Assembly (NCBI GenBank): GCA_003118195.1
Contig: BEXV01000027.1
Coordinates: 94,627-158,626, forward strand
DNA from: Hemicentrotus pulcherrimus
Lineage: Eukaryota; Echinodermata; Echinoidea; Camarodonta; Strongylocentrotidae
Direction: 5' to 3'
Length of the DNA stretch: 64,000 bases
The notes below the pieces were generated by a model. It was not told the origin of the DNA and ran no database searches. It was given only the letters and a program-made list of their open reading frames with translations. This document shows, one piece after another, positions 1 to 12,242 of the stretch (position 1 is its first letter; each line of letters starts with the position of its first letter). The position numbers and the translations under genes are program-made.

Positions 1-1365
1 GAACCTTTGAAGGTTTCTAGTAAGACATTTTGTACTAAAACAATGTATCCTTTTACTTTGAGCTCATTTTTGGCAGCTCTGCTCTTTGACATCTGATATA
101 CTTACAACGAATGATTTGGTATATCCAGAAAAGTCGACTGAAGGGTGGGGGTAGAAGCCTTCGAATCATCCTCACGACCGGGGACACGTTTTGATTGAGC
201 CTTCAAACGGGGAGGGGATATACTTGTTTCACTTTACGCATAACGCCACGAATACGAACGAAAGCAAAGGAATGCATTATGTACTTTGAACACATAGAAC
301 ACCAGGGTATTATGGCATTGTCCTTTCCTTTTTTCAAAAGACCCTTAAAAGTTTTCAAGATATGTTAGGGTTTCAATGCAGTCGGCCTGTTATTTTTCTT
401 CATACTTTTATCCACCACCTCATATTTTCTCTTAGGTAGCTTGAATTATATGCGTATTTTTTAGTACGAAATATTTAGGTTTTTATTGGGAATGAGGAAA
501 TGCTATAGGATTAGTATTCATCATTTGGGTTATAAATCAACAAATCGCGATAAATTATTAATAACAGAGCTTAATGTATCTCTAGATGTTACGTGCAAGG
601 AAGCTAATTAAAAATTTATCGAGCCCTAGATGGAAAGCAACACATTTTTGAATTCTCTGAACTTTTTCCCAAATTGTTCCATGGCTCTGCGTAAACATGA
701 CACAATTCGACATTGACAATTGCTTCGAAAGCTCGACATTAAATGAAACGACATGGCGACAGTGGCTTTGCGCCAAGATCGAATTGGAGTCGGAAATTTG
801 CCTCAGAAACCCTTCTATGAAGTCTTACCACCCAGCATGCAGGCTCAAGTTCAACGCTAGCTGTTTCCTCTACCATGTATGGGGTACGTCTGATCGAGAA
901 GGGCGTAGGCTACACGCTCCTCCAACTCACTGGCAGACTAGGTAAAATAATTCTTTTGGCGACTACATGACACACAACTAAATCGTGGTCGATTTTGGGC
1001 AGTTTATGAACAAACTTGTTTTATTTGTGTTTGTGCAATGCAGATCATTCTATTTCTATGAAATATTAAGACAAACCATCGAATATTTAATCGCTGAGGA
1101 GACAATACCTAGACATGTTTTTAGTATTTAGAATAACGAAGAACTTAGGTTGATCACGATGCCTTATTTGAATGACATGCCTTTGGGGGGGGGGGTTGAA
1201 TTTGATATCTATAGTCAATTTGTTTTGTTTTTAAAAGTGACAATTGCTCCTAGAAGCACATGGCATACATTCAATATATAGTCATATTATATCACGAAGT
1301 GCCGTCCTATTAATAGTATGGCCTCGGTGTTCTCCAAACATCCCTGCCTCGTTGTCTGTCTCGCA

Positions 1366-1407
1366 GAGTCCGAGAGTCGAAGTAGACAGCTAGCTCGTCT
1401 CGGACTC
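1366..1407. repeat. 10-bp perfect inverted repeat
   Basis: GAGTCCGAGA (1366-1375) is mirrored by TCTCGGACTC (1398-1407) across a 22-nt loop. The surrounding bases are locally GC-richer than the region. This could be a hairpin or the relic of a small element. No function can be assigned. Confidence 0.5.
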
Positions 1408-2303
1408 GTTCACAAAGTATGAATGGTAAGCATGTTATGTAGGCCAGCCGAACGGCGACTGTCTTCGTCTTCATGCTCATAATAATCATATCAAAATTAT
1501 TAAATTACATTATTACTTGACGCACGAGCAAATCGATAACAAAACAACCTAATTAGCATGTTCTGGAAGTGATGCTAATTTTGATGCTGTATAGGCCTGT
1601 ATGTTCATTGTTTGTGAAAATCAATTCCTAAACTAGATCATACTACATGTATATGATTAAAACATGAAAAGAGACTCTGAATTTAGTATATCAATTACAT
1701 ATTACATTGCCATTTATAAAGCAAATAAACGTGATGGTCTGGACATGCAGCTACGAGAGCTCACAATCAGACAGATCGATGGTGATATTCATTGATGACA
1801 TTCAAATGAAATGTTGTCATTAGCTTACAGACCATGATACAAGGTTATCCCAGTCATTTATATTATTTACATTACATTGTCAAACTGGCGGCGGGAGAGG
1901 GGTAAACTGAAAGGCATTCGTCTTTGTCTTTGACCTAGAAACATGATGAAATATTTCCGGTATTGCCCTCGCGAGATAGCTGAGATAACTAAACGTCAAG
2001 ATGCCTTATCACCAAATGGCTAACGAGAAGACGTCTACGTATTGATATACAACAACAAATATATTAAGTCGACAACGTATGCAATAAAAGAAAACACTGA
2101 AAGAGAAACACGTGTCTGTATTTTGTCTAGAGCTCTGGATGTGCAATATTTTGTTTCACTCAGTCCCCCTTCCTCTTTATCCTTCTCTCTTCCATCTTGA
2201 CTAGCCCTCATTTTCTCATTTGCTTTCACACTCTTTAGGGATCATCTCGTTTTGTTTAATCAACTCTCAGAGTGTTGTAATTGTAGCCATTACTTTTCGG
2301 TGG

Positions 2304-2451
2304 ATACCAATAATTCAGGAGTTTAATTTAACTCCTAATGCGACTCAAATCCATTTCTAGAGTCCCTCCCCAATCCATCCACTGACTCTCTGGAAAGGGA
2401 CTGGGTCATAACGACCCATGTGTGTATGTGACTCCACCCAGTTATTGGTAT
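2304..2451. repeat. short TIR element (148 bp), MITE-like
   Basis: ATACCAATAA at 2304-2313 and its exact reverse complement TTATTGGTAT at 2442-2451 bound 148 bp. Just inside, both ends carry a GGAGT/ACTCC word, so the inverted similarity continues imperfectly. Nested inverted words (AGGAGTT/AACTCCT, ACTGGGT/ACCCAGT) lie within. No target-site duplication is clear. A MITE is the best explanation; chance is the alternative. Confidence 0.5.
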
Positions 2452-4508
2452 GATTCCTACAAAATAATGTTGAGGGTTGTGATGAATGATTTCCATGTCA
2501 ACCTTTGGTCACAGGTGAGTGAAAGAGGCATAATCATGAGATTCCTTCAGAGGTTCGCAGAGAAAACTTGCTTTCACTAGGGCATTAGGGAGAGGTCCAA
2601 CTAGGCCTACATGTTATTGCTGTTCATTTGCACTCTGTTAAGAAAGTTGTGACTTATATTTTATATAATTTGCCAACTTCATGTTCTCAATTCCCCTTTA
2701 GATTCAAGCAGTGATTCATCAAATGAATTGCAACTTTGACAATTCAACGAAAAATGAAGGCAGTTATTATCGCTACATAATTTGGTTTCGCAATCAATTT
2801 TGTATCCGATCCATTAGCAGAATTTCAAGAAAGAGGAATAATATACTGAGACAAATGTCGACATACTATTTTTAAAAATCTCTATCTGGTGTAAGTGGGT
2901 ACAAATAATTCATTTTCTTTAATAGTCAACGTGAAGCAGAAGTAAAATGCAGTATACATTCTGTCGCAGATGCTTTGCAATTACGTCAATTGTCGTCCTT
3001 CAGAATAACCTTATCACTCCATGACTTGTCGTTCAGTATTATTTGTAAAGGTGTTGCACAAAATATTGTGTAAGTTTTCAGTTTGCAACACTGCCTAGCC
3101 GCCGTTCACAAGGAGTTCAACATGATTACAAATTGATGTCGTTTGAGTTTCTTTATCAACCTCTGTGTACACCTGGGTGTCGCGCTTATTATACTTGCGA
3201 GATAACATCTCCAAGATTGGCTACGATCAGATGCTAATCACTTGCGATATCTGAGATAAATTTGTATTCTTTACAACAAAAATGAGTGTAATCTTTCTGG
3301 GAGGCGTGCATTCTTTCCAGTTGATGCACAAGTTTGAATTGGTATTGTGTTAATGATTTCCATTACCACTGCGTTTACCTGGAGGGCATCACTGCTCCGG
3401 GATTAGCATGGAATAGTTTCCCTGAGGAACATACCTTAAACTGTCATTAGGATGACAATAAAATCTATTTTGAACAATGCCTTTCAATTTCACAGTTCAC
3501 TAATCCCGCCGCTAAATAAGTGTATGAAGTCAAAAGGTATCAAAAAAGTGCAGTTACGGGTTGAAGTATGTTCCCCCATTAAACTCAACCCAAGAGTATC
3601 CATTTTCTCCCGTTCTCGAACGATTAGTCTGGAATTTAGACCCACTTTTAATATAATTCACTTCTTGAACATCATTATTAATAGATCATGTTGATCACCA
3701 TGTGCACATTACTTTAGAATATGATTTTCACAATGTATTCTAGTGAAGTTCATGTAACTTAATCACTGGTTGAATCATACATATTTTAATCATAAATATC
3801 ATACGCTATTATTTGGGGGTACACAATTTTTAAACGTACAAAAAAAGATAAATAAATGTGATTTAAAATACATGGTATATAATTATAAACTCACTATTTG
3901 GGCCTTTGGGTTCTTCATAACAGAATTCGAATACAATTTATGACTAATATGAGTACAAAGAGTTTTTTTCTCAGTTAAGTGTGCTTCAATTTTATAAATC
4001 ATTTTGTATGACATAATGCAAATTATCAAAATATAGTTCTCGTTTTCGTTCGTATCTTTTCTTCTAGACAATACACTGATATATTGATCTTTCATGTGAT
4101 TAATGTTTCATGCATTCATACATAAAATTCATACTATTTTGCTAGCTGTCTGGTAGCTTCATGTCGGGTGACTCAGGTCGGTCTAGTGTATGACGTGGAG
4201 ACCTACAAACCGATTCTCAGTCGAGCTAGCTGCTCAGATCCAGTCTAAATCGTAATTGTTAACCTTTTCTTTTCACAGATTCAGATAAATACTCTTAAAA
4301 CGCCCGGGGGCGTGATTAGCCCCACTGAAATAACTTACATTAAATCGTTCAGAACAGTCCACTGCGCTAACAAAAAGCTCCGAAACAACTGCTACACTTT
4401 GAGAACACTAGTGTGTTTCGAGTTAACAAACGAGGTATTACCTGCTTGAATTTACTGAAAAGACTCGCTTCATAGCGAAGCCATTGAAGACAGATTACCA
4501 CCCAATCC

Positions 4509-4567
4509 ATGTGTTAAGTTAACACTGACGGTTAAGTGAGTGTTAAAACACGTCTTTTTTAACACAT
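4509..4567. repeat. small inverted repeat
   Basis: ATGTGTTAA (4509-4517) pairs with TTAACACAT (4559-4567). The interval contains further GTGTTAA/TTAACAC words, so the whole 59 bp is partly self-complementary. It is too short to classify. Confidence 0.35.
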
Positions 4568-5519
4568 AAGGAAGCATTTCCAATGCAAAAGAGATATCCA
4601 TGCTTTTAACTAAAAAGAAGATATGAAGAGAAAATGAACAGCAACCCTAGAACTAGTCTATAAAAAGAAGAATGAGCGGCTTATGGAAACGGAGAGTAAA
4701 GCAGACCCATTGTTCGCGCACCTGATGCTACTGAAGTAAAAGAAAATAATGAAAGTATTTTTGGTTGCCACTGGCAATTTGAGAAGAAACTTTTCTTACG
4801 TCATCACATCATTTCATCCGATTATTTCTTCCATGGTGGAACAAGGAAACGAGTGTAGTTACTTCATTAAAAACATGTCCTTCGAATTGTGGACAATTTT
4901 CTGATTAGCAATCGAGTAAAGGATTCTTTGTCTCTTCTTTGGGGCGTTTTCAGATGGCAACACGGAACATTTCCTTTTTAGAAATGGGTCGCTGATAATA
5001 CATTACAAAATGTAATCCTCATTTGAATGTGAAGCCACATGGTTTCAAAGACATGGCCATTAAAGGTTTACGATAAAATGTTCTGCATCGAGTGTAATTA
5101 TCGGACACTTTGATGAATCCAGGTTATATTGAAGATAGCCAACATGATCTATCCCATTAAAATCGCATAATTGCATGGTGTCTATTGACACTTTGGGCAG
5201 CCTTTTAAGAAGAAAAGAAAAATCAATTATCCTGTATAGGCTTCATTTCAAATATTATACTCGCATGCTACAAGACAGACAAACTATAGGGTAAATGAAT
5301 TTTGGAAAATAAGTTAATGCTGTCTACATTCTGATGATACCATTCCCAGAGGGATCCGAAACATGTTGCTGTTTTCTTGACTTCTCCCAAAATGTTCACG
5401 TAAAGAGTTAATTTATGACGCAACGCCCGATTAACCATTCACTGATCAATGACAATGTTGTAGATTAATTCCTAATTAACTGCACCCGCCCACATTCCTG
5501 AAATCCATCATCTCATTAA

Positions 5520-5560
5520 TCCTGAATGAATCAAACCAAGAAGGTTTGATTCATTCAGGA
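5520..5560. repeat. perfect 18-bp hairpin, 5-nt loop
   Basis: The arm at 5520-5537 and the arm at 5543-5560 are exact reverse complements (core GAATGAATCAAACC / GGTTTGATTCATTC), with the loop AAGAA. There is no T-tract or gene next to it, so a terminator role is not supported. It may be a palindromic remnant of a mobile element, or a structured RNA element if transcribed. Confidence 0.75.
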
Positions 5561-7239
5561 AACTCCCGTTGTGTCTAGTTGATTAGAATCGTCTGTTTAC
5601 AGCAGATTATCATCATACTATACTAAGTACAAGGTCTAAAGAAATTAATCTGCAATCAAAACCCTACATATGCAGGATGCGCAGTGTTTGGTATCCTGTA
5701 TCAAAATTTAATCTAATCATTCGTATCTCTTTTGTTGCCTGTAATAATCCCATCACATCACGACGAATACATTCAGTTCCAAAATTCGATACAGAGATAC
5801 GGCTTTACAATACATTTTTACATACCTATGAGTCGGTCTTATTACCTTTTTTTTAAACAAAATGTCCCGTTTGTATCATGGTTGGGCAATAGATATTTAC
5901 ACTGATTTCAATTTATGCAAGTTTTTTTTTTCTTCTCCATTATCGAACTATTTAATTCACTTGCTATTATCATGCTAAGTTATGCACAATGGCATCTCTG
6001 TGACTGGAATTCAATTTGCAGAACTGTTGCTTTATCCGACAAGCATCTGTCATAGAAACTTTAGCCCAAGAAGTATGTATAACATGATTCAACATGATTC
6101 AACGGGTCTACCGACATTTTAACCTGAGGCTGAATGGGGACATGGTGAAGAAGACATAATACATTCTGCTTTAGACCATCATGCGTCCTTCTCTTGTATT
6201 GTCCTATCTTTGCTCAAGCATCCAAGCTGCAAAATGACCATTCATTCCGTTTTCAATAGTAATTCAAATAAACCAAACTGCAGTTATTGAATGTATCAGC
6301 ATGTCCCAGCTTATCCCTTTTGAACAACACACCTGTTATTTGGATACTCGCTGCAAATAAGAACAGAGTTGGGTCCCGCTTTCATAGGGTCCTAGCTTTT
6401 TTTCTTCCAGGCCTGACCCTTTTCTCAAGGAAGAACCACGAAGGAAAGGCTTGAAGTAATTGTTAGTGGACAATGGTTTGTGATGACGATATCGACCCAA
6501 GTGATGGGTTTGTATTGATCCGTGTGTGAAGAGTTAATAATGAGGATAATGCCATCTTTTTTGTTCAGGCTTACTGATTAGGGTGAGGTTAATCACACCA
6601 ATTAACGAGTCTCACTTTTAAAGCTACACCGAGCTGGAGAGTGTCAAACCATTTACTTCGATTATTGGAAAAGTGCAGAATAAACACACACAACAAATGC
6701 ACTTATTTCACCATCTGCCTTGTGTTGTTTTCCATTCTCACTCTCTCAGGCTAAATACGCTATTGAAGTTTGTGAACTTGCTTTCTTTTTTTCTCACAAT
6801 GCTGAAATGATACAGGGAAATAGCAGAAGTGCTTTTCAGAGGAACAGAAAAACAGAAAAACAAGTACCAAAGGCAAAACAAAGTACAAATAAGTTAGGCC
6901 AATTAATAACTTGCATTTACACAGAGCAATTACCTTAATTTATGTTAATAAGATCCATACATAGAATTTACAAGTGCATATTCGACTAAATAATTAAAAA
7001 TGATAATTTTATTTGAATTGGAGTCATTACTTTTTGACAGACACTGCAGAACTTACCCTTGTGGCAAAAGAGACGCTAGCATCTGAAAGCATTAATAAAA
7101 TGGCGAGTAGGGTGCCGGTGATGGCACGTGAATTTTGCCTCAGTTTATGCTCTAAGAAACAAGAAGAATCTATGGCCGCCATCTTTTCCTTTGTTTTAAT
7201 GCGAAACTAAAGGTATCCTTGAAATCAGTCCAGTCTTGA

Positions 7240-7790
7240 GAGAGAAGGCAAAAATGTGAACGAATGCAGTATGCTGCAGCAGAAACCAGCAAGATATGCC
7301 CAGCTACCCAAGTCAAACTTCGCCGCTGAACAGCAGGAGACGTCGAGCCTTTTCTCTCGCTCTCTACATGAATGCATACAAGAGAGTTTCAGTACTTTCC
7401 CCCCATCGATGGATGCGTTCTGAAAATTGGGCGATGACGACTCTTTCCGTCCCGCTCAAGTGATTGTTTCCGAGTATATTTCCTCACGCGAACTTCATGT
7501 TGACAAGCTAAAGATCTCAGAACATTAATGTTAGCCTCGCCTTCTGGTCGTGTGAGTATAGAGCATGATCGAGAACTGCGAGGAGAGAGCTGCCGCTGCA
7601 CCGGGAAATCTTTCGACTGTTACTGTCGTCTGCTAAATAATCCACTCTACCCCGTTCTATGTCACATTTCAGATGCGTGCGTGTTGACGTACGCCGCGAA
7701 AGCTCGGCGAAGTTTTCTCTGCTGTCTGCTGATTGGCCAGATCATTCATACATTGGAGATCTTGTGTCTGAAGTCAGCTTAAAAGTTATA
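7240..7790. promoter_or_regulatory. CpG-richer patch, possible promoter or untranslated exon
   Basis: Against AT-rich surroundings this stretch is dense in CG dinucleotides (around 7540-7720). It contains an inverted CCAAT box (GATTGGCC, near 7731) and pyrimidine-rich CGCTCTCTAC-like words (near 7357). A GCCGCCATCTT word (YY1-like) lies just upstream, near 7175. Short overlapping frames are open on both strands but neither is recognisable. A promoter or non-coding first exon is possible; nothing shows transcription. Confidence 0.25.
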
Positions 7791-7995
7791 CAAAACGTAA
7801 TTGCCCCTATGCATCCATGAAGATAAATCAAGAATAAATCATTTTCTATATAAACGGCTTTGTAACTGTATGCTACCAAAGGGTCCATGTTATTAATATT
7901 GTTCATATTAATCATTATTTCGAGAGATAAAATGGTACTTTTAGTTATTTTATACTGTGCGTCATCATGGCTTCACTGCAGTGATATTTTTTTTT

Positions 7996-8001
7996 NNNNN
8001 N
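7996..8001. other. 6-N assembly gap at a T-run/G-run junction
   Basis: Six N bases sit between a T-run (7987-7995) and a 12-G run (8002-8013). The junction is a sequencing or assembly break, not biology. Apparent open frames across it are artefacts. TC-rich sequence follows to about 8115. Confidence 0.95.
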
Positions 8002-8034
8002 GGGGGGGGGGGGCATTGCCTCTCATTTATTCTG

Positions 8035-8115
8035 TTTCCTTCTCTCTCTCTCTCTTCAAATTTGATTCTTCCTTTCTTTATCTCTCTCTCTCTTTCACTT
8101 CCCTTCTTCCATCCA
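8035..8115. repeat. TC-rich low-complexity tract
   Basis: Runs of (TC)n with interspersed TTT and CCC on the + strand. Simple sequence repeat only. Confidence 0.8.
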
Positions 8116-8467
8116 CCCTTTCTAACTCTTAAAATACTTCCTATACTCGTTCACAGAACATTTATGCTAAAAACTGTCTCCAAGAAGAGAGTAGGATTAC
8201 GTTTGTCCCCAGTCAGAGAAACGTCTCACAGCTGGGTATTGTACTCGCTGAAACTCAGACAGACCTCATTCTCACGCATGTAATCGTGTCATGAAAAACC
8301 ACAACTAGAAACATGAACTTCGGATTCAGACCATACGAACGTCAGCTTCCAGTCACATGCATTTTTAATTAGTTGAACTTTTAGAATTCCCGAACTCTCA
8401 AATCGTTAATTTCTATGTTATGGTATTATCTTTTTGCTTTCTATACCGCATCAAAACCAACTCATAT

Positions 8468-8502
<35 letters not shown>

Positions 8503-8571
8503 CTACTACTACTACTACTTCTACTACTAATTATATAATACTACTAATACTACTAATGCTGCTGCTGCTAT
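8468..8571. repeat. (TAC)n microsatellite
   Basis: About 20 near-perfect TAC/ACT triplets (8468-8529) run on into interrupted ACT and GCT triplets up to about 8571. The poly-Thr frame across it is a simple-repeat translation, not a gene. Confidence 0.9.
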
Positions 8572-8675
8572 CACTTCTACTTTTCATACTACAACTACTA
8601 TATTCTCCTCCACCTCCTTCTTCTTCTCCTTCTTTTTCTCCTTTTTCTTTTTCTGTTGCTAAACACTGAAATTTC

Positions 8676-8869
8676 TTAAAGACCGTCATCACTACTGAGC
8701 CAGAAGGGATTAGACATCACAGCGAGGTCACTGACAGGTGGCTATCTCATCAACTCAGCTCTCAACATACATAAGAAAAAGAGGATAATGGGGGACCAAC
8801 AGACACCGATTGGAGAAGTTTTCTATATAGAGGGAGCAAGTAGCTACAAGTAGGACAGTGGGGCTTTAA
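8676..8869. mobile_element. dispersed repeat copy 1 (about 194 bp, TTAAAG ends), MITE-like
   Basis: This segment closely matches 40752-40956 in the same orientation. Shared blocks include CAGCGAGGTCACTG, TCAACTCAGCTCTCA (copy 2: TTAACTCAGCTCTCA), GGGGGACCAACAG, CACCGATTGG and GGGAGCAAGTAGCTACAAGT. Both copies begin with TTAAAG/TTAAAGG and end with CTTTAA, giving a short TIR. No coding capacity is seen, so a non-autonomous DNA element is the likely class. Its right end overlaps the left TIR of the next element. Confidence 0.8.
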
Positions 8870-9475
8870 AAGGCCACTTTAACCCAACTTTAACATAGCC
8901 TTTCAAAACATGAATACACCTCTATTTATTTATATTTCAGCCTCTGATTTTTAAGAAAATCTCTAAATTGACCAAAAATGATAATAACCATCCATTTTCG
9001 CAGATCTCACGCTTGCTGGACTACGTCACGTGGCTTGATGACGCATTTGACGTCATTGCGGGCATGTCCGATTTGCACTACAATCTTAATAAGGATCTTA
9101 CACTCTCATTGGAATTAGGAATGACGAAATTGCCAAAAACGTACTGGGATTATCAAGTGCATATTATTTTTCGGATAAATGTCCCTTTTTTTTCTTCAAT
9201 TAATATCATAGTTTTTAAAGACTTTAAAGACATCTTAATGCCTAAATCACCACCGGTGAAGCTCCTTCAGTGACGTTATATGCTATTGCTCAATACAGCT
9301 CCGAAACTGGGCTTTTTTTCCTGAGCATTCTGAGTCGTTATTTTTAAAGCTAGATTCCAGAATTATTGATGATTTATAAGAAAAATCATTGTCATATTCG
9401 GAATCTCCGTCATTATTCTACATTATCTTTTTTCACTTTTTTTTATAGCCCGCTTAGGTTAGAGTGGCCCTTTAA
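8866..9475. mobile_element. 610-bp TIR element with TTAA ends
   Basis: TTAAAAGGCCACTTTAACC (8866-8884) and the reverse complement of 9457-9475 (TTAAAGGGCCACTCTAACC) match at 17 of 19 positions, and both start with TTAA. The interior shows no transposase-like frame; the open frame at about 8968-9273 is unrecognised. This reads as a non-autonomous DNA transposon abutting the 194-bp repeat. TTAA ends recall TTAA-targeting families (piggyBac or Kolobok type), but the class is not proven. Confidence 0.7.
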
Positions 9476-9559
9476 GTGAATAATATCATCCACTATACTT
9501 ATGGATGTATTCATGAATCGTGGCCAAGGTCCTCCGATTTTCAAATTTCGTGACAGTAG

Positions 9560-9777
9560 TTAAAGGGATAGTTGAGTTCTGTAAAAACTGAGGGTCTAAT
9601 TTGAAATAACATAATATTTAAATGACAAAATCATCTTTGCTTGATCAAAATCCGTTCCGAGACGGCTGAAATATAGCGATTTCTAATACTTGTATACCAC
9701 CACAAATATTAGATATTTTGAAAAATTTGAAAAAACCGTTGGAAAAAAACGAAAACAGAACTCAACTATCCTTTTAA
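9560..9777. mobile_element. 218-bp MITE with 23-bp TIRs
   Basis: TTAAAGGGATAGTTGAGTTC at the left (TIR 9560-9582) matches the reverse complement of the right end (9755-9777) with one mismatch over 23 bp. The interior is AT-rich with no coding capacity. The ends begin TTAA, like the neighbouring element. It is a non-autonomous DNA element. Confidence 0.85.
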
Positions 9778-12242
9778 AGAATTTTAGCCAAAAAAATGTT
9801 AAATGGGAATGAACCCCCTCGACCATCTCGTAGCGACACTCATATCTCTGTAGTTTTATTTTCTGATTGGGACCCATATTTTTGGCAGAATATAAACATA
9901 TTGTATCTTAAATGCGATCAATGAGAAACTAAAGGCACATGCACGGGAAAAATAAATTGTGATGATTCTAGAAGCTAAATATCTGAATACTTACAGCCAT
10001 CTTAGGTCCATTGCATCATAATGATACCATGGACCCTACGATACCAGTGCTGCTGTTGTTGTTGCTATGAGAAGCAATGGCAAAACTATGATATTGAACT
10101 GACGGGGGAGGGGGGCAAGTCAAGGGATGAACTTGCTTCCCGTGGTCCCATGTTGGAGCCATTAGTGGTAGTTGGTAGGTCGGTAGTAGATCCACTTATG
10201 CAATAAGCTAATCAATTAAAGATACATGAACTCTTGTTTATTGTAATCTCGAATAAAAGAAGATGGAAAGAGAAACATATCAGCTGAATCAATATAAAGA
10301 GGGGAGGGGGTGGTAAAGAGCTAGTCCACAATAATATAACTTCTCTATGCAATATAATTTTATCGCAATATCACATTCTATACGGAAATTGAGTGGTTTT
10401 GTGGTGGATCTATACATGGCTTTCAATCAAATCCAAAACTAATTGCTCACAATAAATACAATAATCGCTAAGGTTTTGGCAGCGATGAAATATTGCATTC
10501 CCAACCTCCACAAGTTATAATGAATGTGGGAACTGCAGACAAAATAAACGAAGAAGTAATTGAAATGACATGATTGTTTTGTTTTAGAGTTCAAATTTAA
10601 AAACACTCAGAAAGTGACAAACTGTTAAAGTCGGCGTTAAAATATTTTAAAGAATGTTTAATGTTTTTTTTTTATCTATTGCAACATTATCATGATTATT
10701 TCTGGTAATTAGTTTGTTAAGGATATGTTACAGGTGCTCATGTAACCCAGGGCGGCCCAATATTATAATGTACATGATAGCATTATCTGACAGTAATTAT
10801 CCAAAGCAATTTATTTTTCAAACTACCACTTGTATAACCAATTTGCACATTTACATAATATATTATATAATCTTCGGACGATCGTCAACTTCCTATTATT
10901 TAATCATGGTTCCATTCCATTTAATTCAATTCAAATAATTCAATTTTCATAACTCTTTCAAATCCTGGTTATCATGATAACAGGTATAATATTGCTGGAT
11001 TGTTGCTGGTTTCAAAATCATAAGTAAAGGTATGATATTCACCAACCGAACCAATACCTGCTTCACACCCCAGCTCATCTTTGATAGGCCGAACACTGAC
11101 ACATTCTTCTATGATTGATTTGTCTCCACAAAATAACGATCTCTTTAAACATTCATGATGCACGTCGGAAAAAGGCGGTCCCAAGAACCGGAACCATCAC
11201 CCGTATATCGTGTGAGAATATAGTTGCGGATTAGGGAGGGGGTATAGCTGACCCTTGTCCCCCTCCCACCCCGCCTCTTGAAACCAACTTGGCATACCTA
11301 AAACATATTACGTTCATACAGAGAGAAAAATCCCCCTAAATTGTGTGATTTTTTGGAAATGTGCCCCTTACAATCTTGTACATTTATATTTCGATGAAAG
11401 CGTTCTGGTAGCGACTGTTGGTAAGTCTACACAATAGATATTGTATTCAGTGCGGTGTTACGGCAGGTAGCCCACGGGTTGATCGATCTTCTTTAATTCC
11501 TATTATTATGAGGACCTGTCAGCGGGCCAGCCAGACAGCCAGCCAGGTAAGGAAAGGTGTTGCTTGAAGGCCGGGCACAGAGCCATAACAAGATATACCA
11601 TTCCGCGCCCGTTTCACCCCACTCTCTTCATAGGGACCGATGGAGACCGCAGGTGTGCCATGAGGGGGGAATTTGCAGGTGTGACAAATGGCACCCTAAT
11701 GCGATCTGCCATGCCCAAAGGAATGTATTTTGACCCTTTTGCTGCGCCAACTAGTCTGAGTTAGCAGGCATCGTAATTTATAAGCTGTATAATTGCACAG
11801 ATAGGTAGAGTTTTAATATGATTGATTTGTCGAAAATACGTTGCATCCGAGTGAACTATTGAATAATGAAATCATTTGAAGGTGTTCACAGTAGGCCTAT
11901 AGAGATTCATGGGAGTTACAAAACAAAGGGTGTAATTTATCGTAGTGTTCGGCTCCTTAACCTAATGGAATTGCTACACCATCCATGCCATAAAGGAACT
12001 GTCTTTTGGATATTAAAAAAAGCATGCTTGCATGTACATGGATATTTGTAGGTCATATAATGAAGGGTACATGGTCATATGATGAGAATCATTAAGATGT
12101 CGAAGCTCTGATTTCACCATCCCTGTTGTTGGTAATGGGCATTTTTCTTATCTTTGTCATTGTTTGGTTACAATGGTAGCTAGTTGATTTGTTTGTAGAG
12201 TAACGATGGTAATATCAGGAATGGTCCCGTAGTATGCGATCT
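9778..12242. other. gene-less stretch
   Basis: No recognisable exon. It contains a 14-bp palindrome GTTATCATGATAAC (10968-10981), a short TTG run near 10050 and a good splice-donor-like CAG|GTAAGG near 11547 without a supporting open frame. Confidence 0.5.

Larger units (their letters stand above)
1..7240. other. gene-less AT-rich stretch
   Basis: I find no recognisable exon here. Open frames are short and unlike any family I know. The stretch holds an 11-G run (1185-1195), a few short inverted repeats (listed separately) and TAGGCCTA-type words, for example near 2605. It is probably intergenic DNA upstream of the eag locus, or the intron of a gene lying outside the window. Confidence 0.6.
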
